From the NCBI GenBank assembly GCA_947259395.1, contig CAMYMN010000004.1:34007-98006 (forward strand): 64,000 nt of DNA, given 5' to 3'. How positions within the stretch are numbered: position 1 is the stretch's first letter; each line of letters begins with the position of its first letter. Below the pieces are notes generated by a model. That model was not told the DNA's origin, ran no database searches, and was given only the letters and a program-made list of their open reading frames with translations. Source of the DNA: an uncultured Gammaproteobacteria bacterium (GTDB lineage Bacteria > Pseudomonadota > Gammaproteobacteria > Arenicellales > JAANXG01). The position numbers and the translations under genes were made by a program. This document shows, one piece after another, positions 1 through 8,972 of this stretch.

Positions 1-95
1 TTTTCATTTCCCTACTTTTCATCGCTCCAGCGTGGCGTCCAGCCGCTCGACCCCGTCGCCATCATCTCGGATCGTTGGTGTAATACACGGGTTAG
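1..95 (+). repeat. Right part of a MITE-like intergenic repeat (cut by window edge)
   Basis: This stretch resembles the right half of the repeats at 49943-50190 and 51763-52070. It has the shared block CCAGCGTGGCGTCCAGCCG at about 27-45, then a GTCGCCATC stretch, then a diverged terminal repeat at 74-95 (core GGTGTAATACACGGGTTAG). The left half lies outside the window. The similarity is seen by eye, and this terminal repeat is the most diverged of the set. Confidence 0.55.
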
Positions 96-119
96 CCGCG
101 AATTTGCTATGGTGATTCA

Positions 120-509
120 ATGAGCAGTAACTATCCCTGCCCGTGTTGCGGCTACAAGGTATTTGATCGCGAGCCCGGCAGCCACGAGATTTGTCCAATC
201 TGCTGTTGGGAGGACAATCTCGTGCAGCTGCGTTTCCCTACTATGCCGGGGGCGGCGAACGTGGTATCTCTGGAGAAGGCGCAAAAGAACTACGCCGAAT
301 TCGGCGCCGCCGAACGCCGTCATCGTGAGCAGGTGCGTCAGCCGTTGTCCGGCGAAGTGCAGGATCAAGCGTGGCGGCGGCTCGATCCAGGCCGCGACAA
401 TCCTGAGTCGCCACGGTCGGGCATTGCCTATGGTGATTCATATCCCGAGCAGGACTACACTGTGCTGTACTACTGGCGGCCGACGTACTGGCGGCGTTTA
501 GTGAGCTGA
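120..509 (+). CDS. CPCC-type cysteine-rich protein
   Basis: This is a 129-residue cytosolic protein. The N-terminus carries two cysteine clusters, PCPCCG (C7, C9, C10) and ICPICCWED (C25, C28, C29), that look like a zinc-binding knuckle. This pattern defines the small CPCC cysteine-rich family, whose function is unknown. The rest is charged and rich in Tyr and Trp, with no membrane segment. The ATG lies 25 bases after the end of a repeat copy, and no strong Shine-Dalgarno sequence is visible. It is probably monocistronic, with about 110 bases before the aldolase gene. The family assignment is good; no role can be given. Confidence 0.75.
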   Translation: MSSNYPCPCCGYKVFDREPGSHEICPICCWEDNLVQLRFPTMPGAANVVSLEKAQKNYAEFGAAERRHREQVRQPLSGEVQDQAWRRLDPGRDNPESPRSGIAYGDSYPEQDYTVLYYWRPTYWRRLVS

Positions 510-620
510 CTTGGACGCAGCGTGAGAATTTTATTCGCCGCCAATTGCATTGCGGGGCGGAAAAAAAGCAAAATCTTACTATGATCTTAATAATTTCTAA
601 TTTTTTGTGAGGAGACACCC

Positions 621-1643
621 ATGAATACCCAGCAGCTGAAACAGATCGCGGCCGCCATGGTGGCACCGGGACAAGGCATATTGGCGATGGACGAGAGCCA
701 CCCCACCTGCAACAAGCGGTTTGAGAAGCTCGGTATCCCCACCACCGAAGAAAAACGCAGAGAATACCGGCACATGCTGCTCAAGGAGGATGGGATGGGC
801 CAGTACATCGGTGGGGCGATTTTATTTGACGAGACGCTGCGGCAAACCACCCTCGATGGGAAACCCTTCGCGGCGCGCTTGAATGAGATCGGTATCGTTC
901 CCGGAATCAAGGTCGACAAGGGTGCCAAGGAGCTGGCCTTACACCCTGGTGAGAAAGTGACCGAAGGGCTCGATGGATTGCGGGATCGGCTCAGTGAATA
1001 CTATGAATTGGGTGCGCGTTTCGCGAAATGGCGGGCGGTCATTACCATCGGTGACGACATTCCGAGCCGCGCTTGTCTGGTGGCGAATGCCCACGGTTTG
1101 GCGCGCTATGCGGCGCTGTGTCAAGAGGCCGACCTGGTGCCGATTGTTGAACCGGAAGTGTTGATGGACGGCACCCACACCATCGAGCGTTCCTACGAGG
1201 TAACCCATGCCGCGCAACAACTGGTATTCGAACACCTCGAGGAGCAGGGCGTGGTGTTTGAAGGCATGGTGCTGAAACCGAACATGGTGGTGTCCGGGTA
1301 TGAGTGCCCGCAGCGTGCAGACGTTCGGCAGGTCGCGGAACAGACGATACGTTGCCTCAAGAGCACGGTGCCGCCGCAGGTGCGGGGCATTGCGTTTCTG
1401 TCCGGCGGGCAGACGGACGAAGAGGCGACCGAGCATTTGAACGCCATGAATAGCCTGGGTGAAGATATGCCGTGGCGGTTGACGTTTTCCTATGGCCGCG
1501 CGCTGCAACAAGCCGCGATGCAGGCGTGGAACGGCGACACGAATAACATCGATCAGGCGGCCAAGGTCATCCTGCACCGCGCGAGGATGAATGGCGCGGC
1601 GACCAACGGCGAGTACAGCCCGGAGATGGAGAACGCGGCATAA
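621..1643 (+). CDS. Class I fructose-bisphosphate aldolase
   Basis: This 340-residue Schiff-base aldolase should interconvert fructose 1,6-bisphosphate with dihydroxyacetone phosphate and glyceraldehyde 3-phosphate in glycolysis and the Calvin cycle. Family signatures are GILAMDES (19-26), FAKWR with K136, VPIVEPE with E177, and the LKPNMV motif whose K219 should form the Schiff base. The length fits the eukaryote-like class I group. A clear GAGGAG at 609-614 precedes the ATG. It stands alone but next to cbbR, which fits a role in carbon fixation. Autotrophs often use a class II enzyme (cbbA) for this step, so this may be the Calvin-cycle aldolase or a second, gluconeogenic one. Confidence 0.93.
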   Translation: MNTQQLKQIAAAMVAPGQGILAMDESHPTCNKRFEKLGIPTTEEKRREYRHMLLKEDGMGQYIGGAILFDETLRQTTLDGKPFAARLNEIGIVPGIKVDKGAKELALHPGEKVTEGLDGLRDRLSEYYELGARFAKWRAVITIGDDIPSRACLVANAHGLARYAALCQEADLVPIVEPEVLMDGTHTIERSYEVTHAAQQLVFEHLEEQGVVFEGMVLKPNMVVSGYECPQRADVRQVAEQTIRCLKSTVPPQVRGIAFLSGGQTDEEATEHLNAMNSLGEDMPWRLTFSYGRALQQAAMQAWNGDTNNIDQAAKVILHRARMNGAATNGEYSPEMENAA

Positions 1644-1779
1644 GAATCCAGTGGCTGTGCATTGATCACAGCAGGCGCTGGCTCCCACCGCAAGGAAACG
1701 CAAAGTCTGTGGTTCGGGCTGTTGGGGAAAATGAATTCGCCGCGAGAGGGTGCGGCGCTTTTGCAACACGGAAAGCCGA

Positions 1780-2706
1780 TTATGCGGGTCCCGCCTGGCC
1801 GTCAACCCGGGTTCGTTGCCGCGGCGTCTCGCTGAGCAAAAAGTCCTTGAAGGCGCGGGCAATGGAGGACAAGCGCTTGCCACGCCGGTGGACCAGGTAC
1901 CAACTGCGCATGATCGGGAATCCCTCCACGGTCAAGATCTTCAACTGCTTCAGTTGCAACTCCATCGCCAGTGTATCCCGGGACAATAGGCCCAAACCCA
2001 GGCCGGCCTGGACACTTTGTTTGATGGCTTCGTTGCTGCCGACTTCCATGCCGGTTTTCACTTCCACACCGCGTTCTGTAAAGAAACGCTCCATGGCGAT
2101 GCGTGTGCCTGACCCCGGTTCCCGCACCAGAAATGTCTGATCGCGTAGTTTTGACAACGGCACACGTTTGCGCCGCGCCAAGGGGTGGTCGGGGGGTGCG
2201 ACGATCACCAGCGGGTTGTCACGAAACGGTTCAAACTCTAGGTCGTGATCGGCCGGAGGTCGTCCCATGATGACCATATCGGTTTCATTGAATTCCAGTT
2301 GCTTCAACAATCCCGAGCGGTTGGTGACATCGAGTACAATGTTGACGCCTTGATATCGTTTGTTGAACGCTGCGAGCAGGTTGGGCACGAAGTAATTGGC
2401 GGTGGTGGCGACGGTGATTTTCAAGCGGCCGCGGTGCAGGCCCTTGAGTTCATCGATGACCGACTCGGCCTCTGCCAGCTTCTCGGCGATGCTGCGGCTG
2501 TAATGCTGCAACTCCTCGCCGGCCTCGGTGAGGAAGACCTTCTTGCCGATTTGCTCGAACAGCGGCAGTTCGATAGATTCCTCCAGCTGGCGCACCTGAA
2601 TCGAGACCGCGGGTTGGGTGAGGTGCAGCTCCTCGGCGGCCCGGGTGTAGCTCAGGTGTCGGGCAACGGCCTCGAATACCTGGAGTTGGCGCAGAGTAAC
2701 GTGCAT
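1780..2706 (-). CDS. cbbR: LysR-type regulator of the RuBisCO operon, CbbR
   Basis: This 308-residue LysR-family regulator has an N-terminal winged helix-turn-helix (residues 1-62, with the recognition region LTQPAVSIQVRQLE) and a periplasmic-binding-like effector domain (about 90-295). It is transcribed divergently from cbbL, with 200 bases between the two starts, which is the standard CbbR arrangement. CbbR proteins sense Calvin-cycle and redox metabolites such as NADPH and phosphorylated intermediates, and activate cbb transcription. An AT-rich inverted repeat just upstream (2720-2737) is a likely binding site. The cbbR name rests on family membership plus position. Confidence 0.9.
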   Translation of the reverse strand: MHVTLRQLQVFEAVARHLSYTRAAEELHLTQPAVSIQVRQLEESIELPLFEQIGKKVFLTEAGEELQHYSRSIAEKLAEAESVIDELKGLHRGRLKITVATTANYFVPNLLAAFNKRYQGVNIVLDVTNRSGLLKQLEFNETDMVIMGRPPADHDLEFEPFRDNPLVIVAPPDHPLARRKRVPLSKLRDQTFLVREPGSGTRIAMERFFTERGVEVKTGMEVGSNEAIKQSVQAGLGLGLLSRDTLAMELQLKQLKILTVEGFPIMRSWYLVHRRGKRLSSIARAFKDFLLSETPRQRTRVDGQAGPA

Positions 2707-2719
2707 GGGAATAGATTAT

Positions 2720-2737
2720 CATAAGTATTTATTTATG
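2720..2737. promoter_or_regulatory. Probable CbbR operator
   Basis: A perfect inverted repeat, CATAA-N8-TTATG, sits 14 bases upstream of the cbbR start in a strongly AT-rich stretch (2711-2765) of an otherwise GC-rich region. LysR regulators typically bind such interrupted dyads in divergent promoters and repress their own gene. Assignment to CbbR is by position. Confidence 0.5.
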
Positions 2738-2906
2738 AAAAATATAATTATTATTCATTTTTACTCATGATCGAGTTGGTCTATTGTTGGTTTTCGTGAC
2801 CGGTATCAAAGCGCGTCCCGTTGGGCATTCGTAGACTATGCCGATCCGTTAGGGTCTGGCACATGAGAACAAACAAGCTTGTGATTATTTTTTGGAGAAC
2901 CTAAAG

Positions 2907-4331
2907 ATGGCGAAAACCTATCAAGCCGGCGTCAAAGAGTACCGCGAAACGTACTGGATGCCGGAGTACACCCCGAAAGACACCGACATACTGGCTTGCT
3001 TCAAGATCACGCCGCAGCCGGGCGTGCCCCGCGAAGAGGCTGCCGCGGCGGTGGCCGCCGAGTCGTCCACCGGCACTTGGACCACGGTGTGGACCGATCT
3101 GTTGACCGATTTGGACTACTACAAAGGCCGCGCCTACGCCATCGAGGATGTCCCCGGCGATGATGAATGCTTCTATGCCTTCGTTGCCTACCCCATCGAC
3201 CTGTTCGAGGAAGGCTCCGTGGTCAACGTCTTCACCTCCTTGGTCGGCAACGTGTTTGGCTTCAAGGCCCTGCGCGCGCTGCGCCTGGAAGACGTGCGCT
3301 TTCCCATCGCCTATGTCATGACCTGTAATGGTCCGCCCCATGGCATCCAGGTGGAACGCGACAAGTTCAACAAGTACGGGCGTGCACTTCTGGGCTGCAC
3401 CATCAAGCCAAAGTTGGGTCTGTCCGCCAAGAACTACGGCCGCGCCGTGTACGAGTGCCTGCGCGGTGGTCTGGATTTGACCAAGGATGACGAGAACATC
3501 AACTCCCAACCCTTCATGCGCTGGCGCAATCGGTTCGAGTTTGTCATGGACGCGATCCACAAGGCCGAGCGCGAGACCGGCGAACGCAAGGGACACTATC
3601 TAAATGTCACCGCTCCGACACCGGAAGAGATGTACAAGCGGGCCGAGTTCGCGAAGGAACTGGGCGCCCCGATCATCATGCATGACTACCTGACTGGTGG
3701 TTTCTGCGCCAACACCGGGCTCGCCCAGTGGTGCCGGGACAACGGCATATTGCTGCACATCCACCGCGCCATGCACGCGGTACTCGATCGGCACCCACGC
3801 CATGGTATCCACTTTCGCGTACTCGCCAAGGCCCTGCGCTTATCGGGCGGTGACCACCTGCACTCCGGCACGGTGGTAGGCAAACTCGAGGGCGATCGTG
3901 AAGCCACCTTGGGTTGGATTGATATCATGCGCGACAGCTTTATTAAGGAAGATCGTACCCGCGGCATCTTCTTTGACCAGGATTGGGGTTCGATGCCGGG
4001 TATCTTCCCGGTTGCCTCCGGCGGTATCCACGTGTGGCACATGCCGGCGCTGGTCACCATCTTTGGCGACGATGCCTGTCTGCAGTTTGGCGGCGGCACT
4101 CTGGGTCATCCCTGGGGCAACGCCGCCGGTGCCGCCGCGAACCGCGTAGCCCTGGAGGCCTGTGTGGAAGACCGTAATAAAAACGGCGCCGAAGGCCTCG
4201 AGAAGCGCGGTGGCGACGTCCTGCGTGCGGCGGCCAAGAATAGCCCAGAACTGGCCGCGGCCATGGAAACCTGGAAGGAAATCAAGTTCGAGTTCGACAC
4301 CGTCGATAAGCTCGACGTAGCCCACAAGTAA
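2907..4331 (+). CDS. cbbL: RuBisCO large subunit, form I (IAq-like)
   Basis: This 474-residue catalytic subunit should carboxylate or oxygenate ribulose 1,5-bisphosphate in the L8S8 holoenzyme. Active-site residues are all present: K168 and K170 in TIKPKLG, the carbamylated lysine K193 with D195 and E196 in LTKDDEN, H286-R287 in HIHRAMH, and loop-6 K326 in GTVVGKLEG. The N-terminus ([11 protein letters not shown]) is of proteobacterial form IA type. The ATG at 2907 follows GGAG at 2894-2897 with good spacing; an in-frame TTG at 2892 overlaps that ribosome site and is unlikely. No carboxysome genes follow. Instead cbbS, cbbQ and cbbO do, which is the IAq layout of a cytosolic enzyme. Confidence 0.98.
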   Translation: MAKTYQAGVKEYRETYWMPEYTPKDTDILACFKITPQPGVPREEAAAAVAAESSTGTWTTVWTDLLTDLDYYKGRAYAIEDVPGDDECFYAFVAYPIDLFEEGSVVNVFTSLVGNVFGFKALRALRLEDVRFPIAYVMTCNGPPHGIQVERDKFNKYGRALLGCTIKPKLGLSAKNYGRAVYECLRGGLDLTKDDENINSQPFMRWRNRFEFVMDAIHKAERETGERKGHYLNVTAPTPEEMYKRAEFAKELGAPIIMHDYLTGGFCANTGLAQWCRDNGILLHIHRAMHAVLDRHPRHGIHFRVLAKALRLSGGDHLHSGTVVGKLEGDREATLGWIDIMRDSFIKEDRTRGIFFDQDWGSMPGIFPVASGGIHVWHMPALVTIFGDDACLQFGGGTLGHPWGNAAGAAANRVALEACVEDRNKNGAEGLEKRGGDVLRAAAKNSPELAAAMETWKEIKFEFDTVDKLDVAHK

Positions 4332-4367
4332 CAGCGGGAGTGAGTCACGAGTAACGCGAGCCCGCTG
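4332..4367 (+). other. Hairpin between cbbL and cbbS
   Basis: CAGCGGG (4332-4338) can pair with CCCGCTG (4361-4367) directly after the cbbL stop codon. There is no T-run, so it looks like an RNA-stability or processing element rather than a terminator. Confidence 0.4.
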
Positions 4368-4462
4368 GCTAGATGCGTTACGGAACGATCCGTACTGGGT
4401 TGCAGAACAGAACAATGCGCAACACGATTAAATTAAGCACATAGAACTACGGAGCAATATCA

Positions 4463-4822
4463 ATGAGCGAAATGCAAGATTATGCATCGCGGCTGTCCGA
4501 TCCGGCGAGCCGCAAGTTCGAAACCTTCTCCTACCTACCGGAGCTGTCTCCGGAAGCCGTACGTGCCCAGGTGCAATACATCTGTGACAAAGGGTGGAAT
4601 CCAGCCATCGAGCACGTTGAACCTGAGAATGCCTTCGACCACTACTGGTACATGTGGAAACTGCCGATGTTTGGCGAGACCGACGTCGACAGCATCTTGG
4701 GTGAGGCGGAAGCCTGCCACAAGGCCAATCCCAAGCATCATGTGCGTCTCATTGGCTATGACAACTACGCTCAGTCCCAGGGCACCGCGATGGTCATATT
4801 TCGCGGACCCATCAAGGTGTGA
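4463..4822 (+). CDS. cbbS: RuBisCO small subunit
   Basis: This is the 119-residue small subunit of form I RuBisCO. Recognisable family stretches are [10 protein letters not shown] (20-29), [25 protein letters not shown] and [13 protein letters not shown]. Eight copies cap the L8 core and tune catalysis and assembly. It lies 131 bases after cbbL, and GGAGC upstream of the ATG is a plausible ribosome site. A terminator-like hairpin follows, so cbbLS may be transcribed in excess over cbbQO. Length and motifs are typical of form IA partners. Confidence 0.97.
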   Translation: MSEMQDYASRLSDPASRKFETFSYLPELSPEAVRAQVQYICDKGWNPAIEHVEPENAFDHYWYMWKLPMFGETDVDSILGEAEACHKANPKHHVRLIGYDNYAQSQGTAMVIFRGPIKV

Positions 4823-4849
4823 ATTACCGCATCCCGTTGGCCTAGGCAA

Positions 4850-4886
4850 GGTCCCTGCTGCCGACACGACGCAGGGGCCTTTGTTT
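4850..4886 (+). terminator. Terminator-like hairpin after cbbS
   Basis: GGTCCCTGC (4850-4858) pairs with GCAGGGGCC (4871-4879), followed by TTTGTTT. The imperfect T-run suggests partial termination or a stabilising 3' end between cbbLS and cbbQO. Confidence 0.6.
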
Positions 4887-5030
4887 CAACAACCGTGAGA
4901 TTTGAAACAGTTTCTTTGCAGAGTCAGAACGGATGAGCGAAGTCGGTGACCGATCACGGCCAGCGGGTTTGCTAGTGAGGGAGTTAAAGTAAAAAGTAAT
5001 GAGTGTAAGAAATCACGGGCCACGAATACT

Positions 5031-5831
5031 ATGACCGATAGAGACCAATACCTCGTCAAGGCAGAGCCCTACTACCGTGCTGTGACTAACGAAGTGCAAA
5101 TGTATGAGGCGGCCTACGAAGCGCGTATGCCGGTCATGCTCAAGGGGCCGACCGGTTGCGGCAAATCCCGCTTCGTAGAGTACATGGCCTGGAAGCTAAA
5201 CAAACCGCTGATTACCATCGCCTGTAACGAGGACATGACCGCCTCCGATCTTGTAGGTCGTTTCCTGCTCGATATCAACGGTACCAAGTGGCAGGATGGT
5301 CCCCTGACAGTGGCGGCACGTGCCGGGGCGATCTGTTATTTGGATGAGGTCGTCGAGGCCCGTCAGGACACCACTGTGGTGATCCATCCGCTCACCGATC
5401 ATCGCCGCAACCTGCCGCTGGAGAAGAAAGGTGAACTGGTGGAGGCACACCCCGACTTCCAACTCGTCATCTCCTACAACCCGGGTTATCAGAGTTTGAT
5501 GAAGGATCTAAAACAGTCCACCAAACAGCGCTTCGGCGCCTTGGACTTCGATTACCCGGAAGCGGCGGTCGAAGTCGAAATTGTTGCCCACGAGGGTAAC
5601 GTCGATAACGCGACAGCAGACAAGCTGGTCCAGGTGGCCCAGCGTTCCCGTAATCTCAAGGGGCATGGTCTCGATGAGGGTATGTCAACCCGGCTGCTGG
5701 TTTACGCGGCCCAGTTGATCGGTAAAGGTATTGAGCCTCAAGCCGCTTGCCAGATGGCGTTGGTGCGCCCGCTAACGGACGATCCGGATATGCGCGACAC
5801 TTTGGATGCTGCCGTCAACACCTATTTCTGA
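5031..5831 (+). CDS. cbbQ: RuBisCO activase AAA+ subunit CbbQ
   Basis: This 266-residue MoxR-type AAA+ ATPase has a Walker A loop, GPTGCGKS (39-46), and a Walker B, ICYLDE, ending at D105-E106. C-terminal helical elements complete the AAA+ fold. CbbQ forms hexamers that, together with the VWA protein CbbO, remodel inhibited RuBisCO and remove tightly bound sugar phosphates. The gene lies 208 bases downstream of cbbS and 74 bases upstream of cbbO, the usual order. NorQ-like proteins are close relatives, but the RuBisCO context makes CbbQ the clear choice. Confidence 0.95.
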   Translation: MTDRDQYLVKAEPYYRAVTNEVQMYEAAYEARMPVMLKGPTGCGKSRFVEYMAWKLNKPLITIACNEDMTASDLVGRFLLDINGTKWQDGPLTVAARAGAICYLDEVVEARQDTTVVIHPLTDHRRNLPLEKKGELVEAHPDFQLVISYNPGYQSLMKDLKQSTKQRFGALDFDYPEAAVEVEIVAHEGNVDNATADKLVQVAQRSRNLKGHGLDEGMSTRLLVYAAQLIGKGIEPQAACQMALVRPLTDDPDMRDTLDAAVNTYF

Positions 5832-5905
5832 GCGATCCGCCGGAGCCGTCCTGTTAGGCGCAACGGTGTTTTGATAGAGCAAGCAGACCGGGACGCGGAT
5901 TAGTC

Positions 5906-8287
5906 ATGAGCATCGATTTTAGCGAATATGTCTCGTGCATCGACTTCGAGGATGCCCACGAGCATCGTGAGGCATTGGAGTCTGCCTATCACGAGGCCGC
6001 GCGGGTGATGTCGCCGCGGGGTTTGCAGAACTACCTGGAAGGCATGCGCGCCATGTGTAGCTTGGCGCGCGGACAGGACTTGGTGCTCACCTACGTACAG
6101 GAAATGCCGAGCGTGGCCAAGGAGGTGGGCGAAGACGTGATACCCGACGTGGTTACCAGCTTGATGAAGCTGGCCTCCCACACCTCGGGCACCGTCATCA
6201 CCCTGATGATGGGCAACATGCCGCTCGCCGCCCGCCGTTTGGGCGATGCGGACGTGATGCTGGGCTTTCTCAAGCTGCTGCATCAGCTGGCCGGCAAGGC
6301 CCCCCGCGGCCTGCGGCCGATGATGGAACATCTCGATGAACTGCTCTCCAAGCTGACACTCGGAGGCTTGCGCCGCTGGGCGCAGTGGGGGATGCAGGCC
6401 CACCAGCGCGACCTGGATGGACAGATCGCTTATTTCGGCCTACAGACCACGTCTTCACGCTCTGTCCTGCAAAAGGAACGCCGCGGCACGCTGTTCATCG
6501 ACAATCAACGCAAGCTCAACTTTTATCTACGCGCGCTATGGGCCCGTGCCTTTTTCATGCGCCCCACTGCAGGTGACTACGAGACACGCCAGGGCCTCAA
6601 GCCTTTCATCGAGGATTTTCAGATCCACTTGCCGGACGCCTTCGATTCCTTCCGCGGCATTGACGGCATCGAAATCTTTCGCGCCGCTGCAGCGCACTGC
6701 GCCGCTCACATGGTGTACACACGCGAGCCCCTTAGCGCCGAGCAACTCAGTCCCGCACAAATGAAGTTCGTTGAACTGTTCGAGGACGCGCGTGTCGAGT
6801 ACTTGGCAAGCCAGGAGTTCCCAGGCCTGAACAAGCTGTGGCTGAGCTTCATTGTTAACGAGCCAGCCAGCGATGACGATGTCGTCAAACTCCACCCGAC
6901 CCTGGAGCTGATGATACGCATGGTGCGGGCTCTACTGGATGAGGACCACCGAGACGGCGAGGCTGTAATCGACGAGATCGCCGCTGCGTTCCGAGAAAAG
7001 TTAAAACAAGACCCGCAATCCAATCGCATCAGCTGGATGGCGGGCGTGGATTTCTACAACCGCGTTGCCGAGCAGGCCGGTATTCCGGGTCTGCGCCACC
7101 TGGAGAACATGCCGATTCCCTACCGCGACGACAACCGATACATCTGGGTCTTCGCCGAAAACCTGTTCGTGTCGCAAGGTATGGACTACATGCCCGCGGC
7201 CGAACAGCAGGTCCGCCGTTACGTCAACATCATGGAGATGGCCAACGAGGTGGACGTACCCGGCGCCGGCGACGACGCCCAAGAGATCTGGGTGTGCGCC
7301 GACGAGGTCTTCCCTTACGAGGACGAGGGCATCAGCTACAACCAGATGGAGGGTAAGGAGCCGGTCTCCGAACCTTACCACTACGATGAGTGGGACTACC
7401 ATGTGCAGTTAGCGCGTCCCGAATGGGCAGCGGTAATCGAACGACGCCTGCCCACCGGTGACCCGGAAATCATGGACCAAATTCTTACTAAATATAAGCC
7501 CATTGCCAGCCGTATCCGCCACTTGATCGATGCCCTGCAACCGCAGGGCATCGTGCGCCGCCGCGGCTACGAGGAAGGCGAGGAACTGGATCTCAATGCC
7601 GCGGTGCGGGCGATGATCGATATACGCCGCGGGACAATGCCCGATCCCCGCATCAACATCCGCATCACCCGCCACGTCCGTGAACTGGCGATCGTGGTGC
7701 TGATGGACTTGTCGGAGTCCACCAACGAAAAGATCGGTGTTAAGGAGGGCGAGCCGGGCTACGACGATGCGCCTTCAATTCTGGATTTGACGCGGGAGTC
7801 CACCGGCCTGCTGGCGTGGGCGATTGACTCGATTGGCGACGCCTTTGCCGTGCACGGTTTTGCCTCAGACGGCCGCCACGACGTCAGGTATTACCGCTTC
7901 AAGGATTTCAATCAGCCCTACGACGACGAGTCCAAGGCGCGCCTCGCCGGCATGCAAGGGGGGCTTTCCACACGTATGGGCGCCGCGCTGCGCCACGCCG
8001 GGTGGCACCTTTCCCAGCAGCCGGCGCAAAAGCGCCTGGTACTGCTCATCACCGACGGCGAACCAGCCGACATCGACGAACGTGATCCGCAGTACCTGCG
8101 GCACGACACGAAAAAGGCGGTGGAGGATCTGGCGATGCGCGGTATCTACACCTATTGTCTCACCCTGGATCCGCTGGCGGATCGCTACGTTGCGAGGGTA
8201 TTTGGGGAAAACAACTACTCCATCGTGGACCACGTGGAACGACTACCGGAGCGATTGCCCGCCGTGTTTGCCGCATTGACGGGGTGA
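5906..8287 (+). CDS. cbbO: RuBisCO activase adaptor CbbO (VWA domain)
   Basis: This 793-residue protein is the partner of CbbQ. The N-terminal two-thirds is the helical CbbO/NorD-type region. The C-terminal 200 residues form a von Willebrand A domain with an intact metal-site motif, MDLSES, near residue 600, a later threonine region (GLSTRMG), and LLITDGEP. In known systems one CbbO binds the CbbQ ring and contacts RuBisCO through the VWA metal site. The stop codon is followed after two bases by the next ATG, so translation of the small-subunit-like gene is probably coupled to cbbO. Confidence 0.94.
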   Translation: MSIDFSEYVSCIDFEDAHEHREALESAYHEAARVMSPRGLQNYLEGMRAMCSLARGQDLVLTYVQEMPSVAKEVGEDVIPDVVTSLMKLASHTSGTVITLMMGNMPLAARRLGDADVMLGFLKLLHQLAGKAPRGLRPMMEHLDELLSKLTLGGLRRWAQWGMQAHQRDLDGQIAYFGLQTTSSRSVLQKERRGTLFIDNQRKLNFYLRALWARAFFMRPTAGDYETRQGLKPFIEDFQIHLPDAFDSFRGIDGIEIFRAAAAHCAAHMVYTREPLSAEQLSPAQMKFVELFEDARVEYLASQEFPGLNKLWLSFIVNEPASDDDVVKLHPTLELMIRMVRALLDEDHRDGEAVIDEIAAAFREKLKQDPQSNRISWMAGVDFYNRVAEQAGIPGLRHLENMPIPYRDDNRYIWVFAENLFVSQGMDYMPAAEQQVRRYVNIMEMANEVDVPGAGDDAQEIWVCADEVFPYEDEGISYNQMEGKEPVSEPYHYDEWDYHVQLARPEWAAVIERRLPTGDPEIMDQILTKYKPIASRIRHLIDALQPQGIVRRRGYEEGEELDLNAAVRAMIDIRRGTMPDPRINIRITRHVRELAIVVLMDLSESTNEKIGVKEGEPGYDDAPSILDLTRESTGLLAWAIDSIGDAFAVHGFASDGRHDVRYYRFKDFNQPYDDESKARLAGMQGGLSTRMGAALRHAGWHLSQQPAQKRLVLLITDGEPADIDERDPQYLRHDTKKAVEDLAMRGIYTYCLTLDPLADRYVARVFGENNYSIVDHVERLPERLPAVFAALTG

Positions 8288-8289
8288 TC

Positions 8290-8607
8290 ATGCGCAACGT
8301 ATCCAGTTTCACTGAGACGGTCAGCGCGAGCGATGAACAGACGCGCGAGCAAGTCCACTACTGCGCTAAGCAGGGCTGGGCGCTAGTGATCGAACACACG
8401 AAAGACCCCGCTCCAGACAACCACTTCTGGGAACGATGGGGGTTGCCGATGCTGGATCCCGATGATCCCGATCTAGTGCTGTTCGAGATCGACGCATGCC
8501 GCCAGGCGTTTCCGCAGCACCATATCAGAGTCAACGCCTGCGAGTCGGCTAGGGGCCGGGCGCTCATTCGCCATACCTTATTAGTGCACGCCCCCAGGGT
8601 GTCATGA
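8290..8607 (+). CDS. Divergent RuBisCO small-subunit-like protein
   Basis: This 105-residue protein clearly resembles CbbS in its core. Landmarks align in order with the cbbS product at 4463: EQVHYCAKQGW with [19 protein letters not shown] with [17 protein letters not shown] with WYMWKLPMF, and FPQHHIRVN with NPKHHVRLI. The N-terminal 20 residues of a true small subunit (the ETFSYLPEL part) are missing, and the region after the HH motif differs. It starts 2 bases after the cbbO stop and overlaps the next gene by 4 bases (ATGA). It could be an alternative small subunit or a factor that binds RuBisCO through a small-subunit fold. The homology is seen by eye; the function is unknown. Confidence 0.8.
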   Translation: MRNVSSFTETVSASDEQTREQVHYCAKQGWALVIEHTKDPAPDNHFWERWGLPMLDPDDPDLVLFEIDACRQAFPQHHIRVNACESARGRALIRHTLLVHAPRVS

Positions 8608-8972
8608 TTCGCCGTATTCGAGATCTCGCACCCTTGCGATCCGTACCCAAGACCGTGGAGGCGCGTTATTACAATCGCGTGCGCCTGGCATTGAAGCGTC
8701 TGGGTAAACCTTTAAAAGTAGAGCTCGACGGGGAGCTGAGGCAAACCGACATGCTGCTCACGGATCACGAATGGTTGTGTGTCGATCGCACGCGCGACGA
8801 CCTACCGCTCCTGGCGTGGACTGATTTCGCAGTCAAAGAGCGGGATGCGCTGCACGCGCCGGTGCAATGCACGTTACATCTTTATCATTCCCATGCTGGA
8901 TTATTGATGGGACGGATTCTTCCGATCCTAGATCGAATCCTGCAAAAACGGCTCGCTAATCATCGTCCTTAA
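8604..8972 (+). CDS. Conserved-looking protein of unknown function at the end of the cbb operon
   Basis: This is a basic, Arg/Leu-rich 122-residue protein with no signal peptide or membrane segment. Its start overlaps the stop of the small-subunit-like gene (ATGA), so it is translationally coupled and almost certainly part of the cbb operon. I recognise no domain. The Nitrosomonas europaea operon is named cbbLSQON, with a small unknown cbbN at its end. Whether this gene or the preceding one corresponds to cbbN cannot be decided here. Its 3' end overlaps a convergent gene by 17 bases. Confidence 0.65.
   Translation: MIRRIRDLAPLRSVPKTVEARYYNRVRLALKRLGKPLKVELDGELRQTDMLLTDHEWLCVDRTRDDLPLLAWTDFAVKERDALHAPVQCTLHLYHSHAGLLMGRILPILDRILQKRLANHRP

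Noticed and set aside
939..1883. Long open frame on the minus strand over the aldolase gene (314 codons).
   Set aside because: It lies opposite a clear aldolase gene, has no family features, and its length follows from the G/C-rich codon use of the sense gene.
2901..3596. Long minus-strand frame opposite cbbL.
   Set aside because: It is a mirror of the RuBisCO large-subunit gene; the sense strand is certain.
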